Assembly (NCBI GenBank): GCA_964367055.1
Contig: CAYIWD010000024.1
Span: 1-9,374 of the forward strand
Origin: UM-FILTER-39-64 sp964367055
Lineage (GTDB): Bacteria > Patescibacteriota > Minisyncoccia > UBA6257 > UBA9933
Length of the DNA: 9,374 nt
Direction of reading: 5' to 3'
Below the pieces are notes generated by a model. The model made no database searches. It was not told where the DNA came from and was given only the letters and a program-made list of their open reading frames with translations. Shown piece after piece: positions 5,013-9,374 of this stretch. Each line of letters begins with the position of its first letter. Position 1 is the stretch's first letter. The translations under genes and the position numbers were made by a program.

Positions 5013-5707
5013 TTTTCGTATAGTTCTCTTGTCGCTCTCAAATCGCCGGCATTATATCTGGCAATTTCAAGATATTTTTTGTTTTTAAACATATCTGCGA
5101 CATCATCGCCTGAAACGCCGTCAGCTTTTGGGCTTTTGATGCCAAATAATCTACTCCATAAATGCAGGCCTCCTTTTTTTCTCAAATTACCCTGAAAAGT
5201 TAATTGGTCAGCCAAATCAATGTGTACACAACTTCTTTGCTGATAAAAATATCGGCTTTCGGATAAATTTTTAGTGGGTTTCAGCTCATGATAAGCCGAA
5301 CGAATCATCATAAAGGGCCCGTCAAAACATCGGCCGTTAAAAGAAACAAATTCATTATATTGCGGAGCGATTTGTTTCCAAAAATATTCCAGCATTTCCT
5401 TTTCAGTCATTTGTTTGAATTTAATCCCCTCTTCTTCGAAATCAGCGATGTTTTCTCCCGGCGCTTGAAAATAAATTCCGCCCTGATTTTTTTCATAGTC
5501 CAAAGTGCCGATAACAACAATTTCTCCGGTTAAAGGCGAAAAACCAAGCCCTTGTTTTAGCTCTTTTAATGATTCCTGATATTCTTCTTCGCTTGCTGAT
5601 TCTTTTCTAATCCAACTAGTCAGGGCTTCCTGCGTTGTTTTATCAAAAGAATCAAAATCCGCGCCTATGGTTTCAATGTCAAAAATAAGCTTTTTAACGG
5701 TTGACAT
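4988..5707 (-). CDS. DnaQ-fold 3'-5' exonuclease (DEDDy, PolB-like exonuclease family)
   Basis: The 239-residue protein has the acidic motifs of DEDDy exonucleases: FDIET (Asp10, Glu12), FNGRCFD (Asn124, Asp129) and RYNAGD (Tyr218, Asp222, the Y-x3-D Exo III motif). This matches the family of predicted stand-alone exonucleases related to the proofreading domain of family B DNA polymerases. The expected activity is two-metal 3'-5' hydrolysis of DNA or RNA ends; the cellular role is unknown and no polymerase domain is attached. The ATG start at 5707 is 7 bases after a TATAAT (5715-5720, minus strand), which suggests a leaderless transcript. The gene overlaps the following 51-residue membrane protein gene and is divergent from rpmA. 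Confidence 0.88.
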   Translation of the reverse strand: MSTVKKLIFDIETIGADFDSFDKTTQEALTSWIRKESASEEEYQESLKELKQGLGFSPLTGEIVVIGTLDYEKNQGGIYFQAPGENIADFEEEGIKFKQMTEKEMLEYFWKQIAPQYNEFVSFNGRCFDGPFMMIRSAYHELKPTKNLSESRYFYQQRSCVHIDLADQLTFQGNLRKKGGLHLWSRLFGIKSPKADGVSGDDVADMFKNKKYLEIARYNAGDLRATRELYEKWEKYLNL

Positions 5708-5729
5708 AATTTTGATTATAGAATAAAAT
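5701..5729 (+). promoter_or_regulatory. Probable promoter of rpmA
   Basis: TTGACA (5701-5706), a 17-base spacer and TAAAAT (5724-5729) give 11 of 12 consensus bases. The start point would be near 5736, leaving a leader of about 10 bases. The -35 overlaps the start codon of the divergent exonuclease gene. AT-richness makes chance matches more likely. Confidence 0.5.
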
Positions 5730-5745
5730 TTTAAGAAATACTATT

Positions 5746-6018
5746 ATGGCGCATACCAAAGCCGGTGGTTCAACTAAATTAGGCAGAGATTCTGCATCAA
5801 AAAGATTGGGAGTAAAAAGACAAAACGGCCAAGAGGTTAAGGCGGGCGAAGTTTTAATTCGCCAGCGCGGCACTAAATATTTTCCGGGATTAAATGTCAG
5901 CCGCGGCAGAGATGATACTTTATACGCTTTAAAACCAGGCGTTGTCAAATTTATTTCCAAAAGAAGAACTCGTTTTGACGGCAACAAAAGATTCGTTAAG
6001 ATTGTAGCGGTTCAATAA
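5746..6018 (+). CDS. rpmA: Large ribosomal subunit protein bL27
   Basis: The 90-residue protein begins MAHTKAGGSTKLGRDSASKR and continues with GVKRQNGQEVKAGEVLIRQRG, the conserved bL27 core; its N-terminal tail reaches the peptidyl-transferase centre in the ribosome. There is no extra N-terminal extension of the kind removed by a protease in Firmicutes. In most bacteria rpmA follows rplU (bL21); here it stands alone between the divergent exonuclease gene and the convergent rplI. Its last 23 bases overlap the end of rplI on the other strand. No Shine-Dalgarno is visible before the ATG. Confidence 0.97.
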   Translation: MAHTKAGGSTKLGRDSASKRLGVKRQNGQEVKAGEVLIRQRGTKYFPGLNVSRGRDDTLYALKPGVVKFISKRRTRFDGNKRFVKIVAVQ

Positions 6019-6460
6019 TTAATTTTATTGAAGTTTTTACTCCTTTTCCCAAATTAATTTCCACTTGGTGAGAGCCAAGTGTTTTTATTGGTTTATCCAA
6101 ATTAATTTCAATGTTCTGTAAATATCCGTGTAAATCCGTTTTCACATCCGTATAAATCCGTGTTTTGATGTCGCTTTTAGCGACTGAACCAAAAACCTCT
6201 CCTTTTTCTCCAGTTTTTAACATAAAATGAAATTCTTTTGTTTGAAGTTCTTTTGAGAGGGTTTCAAGCTTATTTTTTATTTCATTTTCCTCTTTTTGCC
6301 AAGCAATTTTTCGCGTTTCTAATTCTTTAATGGTTTTAGCGGTGGCGATTTTGGCTAAATTTTGCGGTAACAAAAAATTATGTCCGTAGCCGTCTTTGAC
6401 AATTTTGACATCGAATTTCTTACCCAAATCTTTGATATCTTGAAGGAGAATTATTTTCAT
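5996..6460 (-). CDS. rplI: Large ribosomal subunit protein bL9
   Basis: The 154-residue protein has the bL9 N-terminal domain (MKIILLQDIKDLGKKFDVKI, then VKDGYGHNFLLPQNLAKIAT), the long central helix (about 45-75) and the C-terminal domain (KGEVFGSVAKSDI ... PIKTLGSHQVEINL). bL9 binds 23S rRNA and helps keep the reading frame. The ATG overlaps the stop of the upstream protease gene (ATGA), so translation is coupled. Residues after KSDI (KTRIYTDVKTDLHGY) replace a normal loop/helix and come from repeated ACGGAT units. Presence of bL9 is informative because some CPR groups lack it. Confidence 0.95.
   Translation of the reverse strand: MKIILLQDIKDLGKKFDVKIVKDGYGHNFLLPQNLAKIATAKTIKELETRKIAWQKEENEIKNKLETLSKELQTKEFHFMLKTGEKGEVFGSVAKSDIKTRIYTDVKTDLHGYLQNIEINLDKPIKTLGSHQVEINLGKGVKTSIKLIIEPLQS
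6124..6161 (-). repeat. ACGGAT repeat array inside rplI
   Basis: Four copies of ATCCGT on the plus strand (6124, 6134, 6146, 6156; ACGGAT on the coding strand) are spaced 10, 12 and 10 bases apart, separated by AT-rich links such as TTTATACGGATG and TTTACACGGAT. They encode RIYTDVKTDLHGY in the C-terminal domain of bL9. Confidence 0.75.
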
Positions 6461-7689
6461 TTAATTTCTGATTTCAAAACCTCTATTGCCTTATCTAGCT
6501 GCGGGTCGCGGTTGGCTTTAATATCATCGTCGGTTAAACTGATTTTATAATCAGGTTCTATACCATTTTTATCGATTAGTTCTCCGCCGGGCATACGCCA
6601 GTGGGCAACAGTAATTTTAACCATTGAACCGTCTTTTAATGTTTGAAGCTCCTGAACTGTGCCCTTGCCAAAACTTTTGTCACCGATTAATTTTACCCTG
6701 CGGTCATCTTTAATAGCGCCGGCTAAAATTTCTGAAGCCGAAGCTGAACCGCCATTAATTATAATCACCATGGGCGTGTTTCTAAATAATCCGCTGCCAT
6801 AGCTTGTAAAAACCTGATTTTGCTCCGGAGAGCGAAATTCTTCGCTGACCACTTTTTCTCCCGGCTTTAAAAACCAGCCGGCTAAATTTATCGCAGCGTC
6901 TAAATACCCGCCAGGATTATCTCGTAAATCTAAAATCAAGCCATTGGGATTTTTCCCAACAAGGTTTATGGCTGTTTGATAAAAAAGCAACGGCGCATTT
7001 TCATAAAAATTGTATAAATGAATATAAGCGATGTTGTTTTCAAGTATTTTTGAGTCAATAGTTGGAACTTGAATCGTGTCCCTAATGATTGAAATTTCTT
7101 TTGAATCTGTCCAGCCCCCCCTTAAGATTGTTAAAACTACAGTTGTTCCCTTATCTCCTCTGATTAATTTTACAGCATCATCAACGCTCAATCCTTCTGT
7201 CGTTTTGTCGTCTATTTTTAAAATATCATCTCCAGCTCTAAGTCCGGCTTTTTCCGAGGGTGAATCTTTAAGCGGAGCAAGAATTATTAATTGGCCGTCT
7301 TTAATGTCAATTCGAGCGCCAATGCCTGAAAATTCGCCAGCAATGTCTTGATTAAACTTTTTAGCGTCAGAGGGCGGGAAAAACACCGAATTTTCGTCTT
7401 TTAACGCCCCAACTAAGCCGGAAATGGCGCCATAAACCAAATCTTGATTATTAAGGTTATTAGCACTGACATATTTATTTTTAATCGCCTGCCAAGCGTC
7501 CCAGAATAGAGAAAAATCAACTGCTTCTAATTTACCTTGCTCTAAATTAGCTACTCCATGGATAAGAACAGTTTGCGGATTTTTTTGGCCTTCTTGATAG
7601 CCGAAATAAAAACTTCCGCCAGCTAAAGCGATAGCGACAATAATTGAAACGCCAATTAAAAAATATCGGTTTTTGAAAAATTTTGACAT
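6457..7689 (-). CDS. C-terminal processing peptidase (S41 family, CtpA-type)
   Basis: Membrane-anchored serine protease that degrades or trims proteins outside the cytoplasmic membrane. Using ATG 7689 the protein is 410 residues: basic N-terminus, membrane anchor at about 9-29, then an N-terminal helical region (SLFWDAWQAIKNKY), a PDZ domain around 117-195 (GIGARI ... GLRAGDDILKID) and the S41 core. The catalytic pair is visible as Ser317 in NGGSASASE and Lys342 in SFGKGTVQ, with Gln346. A TTG at 7725 would add 12 residues and overlap thpR, but the ATG gives a standard signal-anchor start and a 19-base gap after thpR. The stop overlaps the rplI start by 4 bases. Substrates are unknown; envelope quality control or peptidoglycan-enzyme processing is plausible beside the M23 and MurC genes. 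Confidence 0.93.
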   Translation of the reverse strand: MSKFFKNRYFLIGVSIIVAIALAGGSFYFGYQEGQKNPQTVLIHGVANLEQGKLEAVDFSLFWDAWQAIKNKYVSANNLNNQDLVYGAISGLVGALKDENSVFFPPSDAKKFNQDIAGEFSGIGARIDIKDGQLIILAPLKDSPSEKAGLRAGDDILKIDDKTTEGLSVDDAVKLIRGDKGTTVVLTILRGGWTDSKEISIIRDTIQVPTIDSKILENNIAYIHLYNFYENAPLLFYQTAINLVGKNPNGLILDLRDNPGGYLDAAINLAGWFLKPGEKVVSEEFRSPEQNQVFTSYGSGLFRNTPMVIIINGGSASASEILAGAIKDDRRVKLIGDKSFGKGTVQELQTLKDGSMVKITVAHWRMPGGELIDKNGIEPDYKISLTDDDIKANRDPQLDKAIEVLKSEIK

Positions 7690-7708
7690 TAGAGTAATGT
7701 TAGCAAAT

Positions 7709-8272
7709 TTATTTTGTAAAATCAAATTTTGTTAGAGTTTCATATTCGGCGCCAGTACGCTTCAAGCGAGATTCCATTAAATCAATTGATTGAGGAGTAA
7801 AATTTAAATCTCTAATCAATCTCGAATCAAATTCGCGAATATTCGCGAATGATATTAGCGATTGATTCGGAAATCTACATAATGTTAGATGGCTATTAAA
7901 CGGCCGATTTTCTATTTTAAACCTAACGCCATTTTCAATCAAGCTATTTTCCAAATTAATTTTTATTTCGCCGAGGATTTTTGATATTTCCCTTGGGCCG
8001 GTTAGCCAAATCATTCGCGGCGGTTTATTGGGCGGAGCTAAAATTATTTTTTCAAATTCAATCATTGGCGCGGGAAAGTTTTTTACTATTTCTTTTATTG
8101 ATTCTAAAATCGGAATAATCGCTCCATCTGGCTGGTTTCCTAAAAAAACCAGAGTCAAATGCCAGTTTTTAGGCGGTATCCAGCGAAAATCCCCGTTAGA
8201 GCCCTTTATTATCTTATCTATCTTATTTTTAACCTCATCAGGTAAATTTATTGCAATAAAAAGCCGCTTCAT
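7709..8272 (-). CDS. thpR: RNA 2',3'-cyclic phosphodiesterase (2'-5' RNA ligase family)
   Basis: The 187-residue protein belongs to the 2H phosphoesterases: two HxTx motifs, HLTL at 38-41 (NWHLTLVFLG) and at 128-131 (SHLTLCRF), form the active site. The family opens 2',3'-cyclic phosphate RNA ends and can ligate 2'-5' linkages in vitro. ATG 8272 (MKRLFIAINLP) is chosen because the typical family N-terminus begins there; an upstream in-frame ATG at 8317 would lie inside the divergent rsmI gene. Only 14 bases separate it from rsmI, so its promoter must lie within rsmI. A 20-base tandem palindrome (7831-7850) is embedded in codons for SFANIREF. Confidence 0.92.
   Translation of the reverse strand: MKRLFIAINLPDEVKNKIDKIIKGSNGDFRWIPPKNWHLTLVFLGNQPDGAIIPILESIKEIVKNFPAPMIEFEKIILAPPNKPPRMIWLTGPREISKILGEIKINLENSLIENGVRFKIENRPFNSHLTLCRFPNQSLISFANIREFDSRLIRDLNFTPQSIDLMESRLKRTGAEYETLTKFDFTK
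7831..7850. repeat. Two tandem copies of the palindrome ATTCGCGAAT inside thpR
   Basis: ATTCGCGAAT occurs twice without a gap. Each unit and the whole 20 bases are self-complementary. It encodes part of ANIREF, after the second catalytic motif, probably in a variable loop. Confidence 0.9.
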
Positions 8273-8280
8273 ATTATAAT
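8251..8280 (+). promoter_or_regulatory. Probable promoter for a leaderless rsmI transcript
   Basis: TTGCAA (8251-8256), an 18-base spacer and a perfect TATAAT (8275-8280) lie upstream. The ATG at 8287 begins 6 bases after the -10, so transcription should start at or next to the start codon. This agrees with the absence of a Shine-Dalgarno. Confidence 0.5.
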
Positions 8281-8286
8281 GTTTTA

Positions 8287-8979
8287 ATGGGTATTTTGTA
8301 TATTGTAGCAACGCCAATCGGCAATCTCAAGGATATCACTTTGCGGGCTTTGGAAATTCTAAAACAAGCAGATTTGATTTTATGCGAGGATACGCGCCAA
8401 ACCATAAAATTATTAAGCCATTATAATATTTCAAAGCCATTGATAAGCTATTTTCAGCACAGCAAAATTTCAAAAATTGATTATATTTTAGAGCAATTAA
8501 AACAGGGTGAGTGTTTGGCTTTGGTGACTGACGCTGGCACTCCGGGAATTTCTGACCCAGGCGGAAAATTAGTGGAAATTATTACCACTCGCCTACCCTC
8601 TTCTATAATTATTCCTATTCCCGGTCCATCGGCTTTAATTACAGCTTTAAGCATTTCCGGTTTTCCATCTGATAAATTTATTTTTATGGGGTTTCCGCCA
8701 GCTAAAAAAAGCCGGGAAAAGTTTTTCAAGAAAGTGGTAAGTGCGGAATATACGGTTGTGTTTTATGAATCAGTTCATCGGATTTTAAAAACCTTAAAAC
8801 AATTAAATAAAGTGTATCAAGTATTAAGTATTAAGTATCAAGCCACTATTTGTAGAGAGTTGACCAAACAATTTGAATCTATTTATCGCGGCAGCGCAGA
8901 TGAAATTTTAAAAATTCTGGAAAGCGATAAAAATAATTTAAAAGGAGAATTTGTGGTAATAATAAATAAACATAAGTAA
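8287..8979 (+). CDS. rsmI: 16S rRNA 2'-O-ribose C1402 methyltransferase RsmI
   Basis: RsmI uses SAM to methylate the 2'-O of C1402 in the decoding centre of 16S rRNA. The order of family motifs is complete: LYIVATPIGNL (4-14), CEDTR (33-37), VTDAGTPGISDPGG (80-93), PIPGPSA (110-116), FYESVHR (159-165), CRELTKQFE (189-197) and KGEFVVII (219-226). At 230 residues it lacks the C-terminal extension found in the E. coli enzyme (286 residues), as is common in reduced genomes. A heptamer array at 8814-8841 adds YQVLSIKYQ before CRELTK. It is transcribed away from thpR and is followed by a perfect 17-bp inverted repeat. Confidence 0.96.
   Translation: MGILYIVATPIGNLKDITLRALEILKQADLILCEDTRQTIKLLSHYNISKPLISYFQHSKISKIDYILEQLKQGECLALVTDAGTPGISDPGGKLVEIITTRLPSSIIIPIPGPSALITALSISGFPSDKFIFMGFPPAKKSREKFFKKVVSAEYTVVFYESVHRILKTLKQLNKVYQVLSIKYQATICRELTKQFESIYRGSADEILKILESDKNNLKGEFVVIINKHK
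8814..8841 (+). repeat. Heptamer tandem array (GTATCAA/GTATTAA, 4 copies) inside rsmI
   Basis: Units GTATCAA, GTATTAA, GTATTAA and GTATCAA run from 8814 to 8841 and encode YQVLSIKYQ, in the loop before the CRELTK strand, where related proteins have a short linker such as GEDR (recalled). Confidence 0.85.
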
Positions 8980-8984
8980 GTTAA

Positions 8985-9020
8985 AACTATTCTAATATTC
9001 TCAAGAATATTAGAATAGTT
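8985..9020. repeat. Perfect 17-bp inverted repeat between rsmI and the next gene
   Basis: AACTATTCTAATATTCT (8985-9001) and its exact reverse complement (9004-9020) are separated by CA only. GTT (8980-8982) and AAC (9021-9023) can extend it past a small bulge. It is AT-rich with no T-run after it, so terminator activity is uncertain; it ends 15 bases before the next start codon. Confidence 0.8.
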
Positions 9021-9035
9021 AACTGACGAAATAGA

Positions 9036-9344
9036 ATGATAGAAAAAGGATATTTAGAAATATTAAAAAAGCGGGGCAAAGAATCGCACGTGTATAAAAA
9101 ATTCCAATTAACTGGCTTGCTTATCGCGCAATTATTGAACGACGAAAAACACAAATCGCTTTATATAAAATTGGCTAAAAAACACGGCAGCGACGACTTG
9201 TTAAGAATTGCCAAAGATGTTTCTGAAAGGAAAAAAATACAAAACAAAGGTGGATATTTTATGACGGTGTTACAAAAGACACGCCCAAATATTTTGAGGA
9301 ATTCAAAATCAAAAACTAAAAATGAAAATTCTAACAACCAATAA
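9036..9344 (+). CDS. Conserved-looking protein of unknown function, 102 residues
   Basis: The protein begins MIEKGYLEILKKRGKESHVY and continues with KFQLTGLLIAQLLNDEKHKS, LYIKLAKKHGSDDLLRIAKD, VSERKKIQNKGGYF. It is soluble, highly basic and all-helical by composition. From memory, short proteins with this HVYKKFQLTG...NKGxYFM pattern recur in Patescibacteria as hypotheticals; the ERKxIxNKGGYFM ending resembles the end of helical DNA-replication or nucleic-acid-binding domains, but I would not assign a function. The last about 20 residues (LRNSKSKTKNENSNNQ) are low complexity, encoded by a degenerate 7-base repeat, and overlap the next gene by 23 bases; the original C-terminus may have been nearer residue 80. 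No Shine-Dalgarno precedes the ATG. Confidence 0.7.
   Translation: MIEKGYLEILKKRGKESHVYKKFQLTGLLIAQLLNDEKHKSLYIKLAKKHGSDDLLRIAKDVSERKKIQNKGGYFMTVLQKTRPNILRNSKSKTKNENSNNQ
9300..9334 (+). repeat. Degenerate heptamer array at a gene boundary
   Basis: AATTCAA, AATCAAA, AACTAAA, AATGAAA and ATTCTAA can be read as five diverged 7-base units of the type AANNAAA. They span the end of the unknown gene and the start codon of the next. A-rich composition makes this weaker than the other arrays. Confidence 0.45.
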
Positions 9345-9374
9345 CAAAAAAGACGAAAAGTTTTTGCGGCAAAA
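9322..9374 (+). CDS. Start of a further gene, possibly peptide deformylase (3' end missing)
   Basis: An ATG frame, MKILTTNNKKDEKFLRQK, is open to the window's end. It resembles the N-terminus of CPR peptide deformylases, which start with a short strand and a DEKFLR-type segment (EEKFLRKKT, recalled), but only 17 residues are visible. An alternative is another MKIL-type cytosolic enzyme such as an ITP/XTP pyrophosphatase, whose start is typically MKILLATNN. The overlap with the preceding gene suggests coupling. Confidence 0.4.
   Translation, partial: MKILTTNNKKDEKFLRQ

Noticed and set aside
7076..7351. Plus-strand frame opposite the S41 protease, and similar ones at 5288-5533, 8028-8279 and 8481-8729
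   Set aside because: Shadows of genes with complete catalytic motifs; no independent support.

Overview
The window looks like a chromosomal stretch from a Patescibacteria (CPR) genome assembled from metagenomic reads, more likely Parcubacteria-like than Microgenomates-like. The evidence is AT-rich, tightly packed genes with short spacers, mostly absent Shine-Dalgarno sequences, reduced versions of core proteins (an RsmI without the usual C-terminal extension), several small proteins of about 50 residues of CPR type, and frequent short-repeat insertions inside genes. TGA is used as a stop, so the Gracilibacteria recoding is absent. A bL9 gene is present, which from memory many Microgenomates lack. 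The lineage is an inference; there is no rRNA gene to confirm it.

Layout. 1-1175: 3' part of a secreted coiled-coil M23 (LytM) peptidase, followed by a long imperfect hairpin, a 55-codon small membrane-type protein (1277-1444) and a short possible gene remnant (1470-1541). 1629-3196: murC, interrupted by a 100-N scaffold gap flanked by an exact 55-bp duplication. This is an assembly artefact, and collapsing it restores one intact 470-residue MurC. 3206-3979: a PD-(D/E)XK (RecB/Cas4-like) nuclease with an extra Cys/His cluster. 4015-4574 (minus): a visibly different cassette with a near-consensus promoter, a structured leader, a 55-residue two-helix membrane protein and a GC-rich Nudix hydrolase whose C-terminus runs into a low-complexity GC-rich tract. 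4575-4856: spacer rich in palindromes. 4857-5707 (minus): a DEDDy 3'-5' exonuclease overlapping a 51-residue one-helix membrane protein. 5746-6018: rpmA (bL27), converging on and overlapping rplI (bL9), which is coupled to a ctpA-type S41 protease and then thpR (5996-8272, minus). 8287-8979: rsmI, divergent from thpR. 9036-9344: a conserved-looking unknown protein, overlapping the start of a further gene (possibly peptide deformylase) that runs off the end.

The genes are mostly housekeeping: peptidoglycan synthesis and remodelling (MurC, M23, CtpA), ribosome components and rRNA modification (bL27, bL9, RsmI) and nucleic-acid processing (two nucleases, ThpR). The most unusual content is not a gene. 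Several tandem arrays with a strict 7-bp period but unrelated unit sequences are inserted in frame into loops of MurC and RsmI, with a degenerate one at the window's right end, and other short repeats lie in rplI, thpR and the spacer after the M23 gene. Together they suggest an active, sequence-non-specific process that expands short repeats inside genes.
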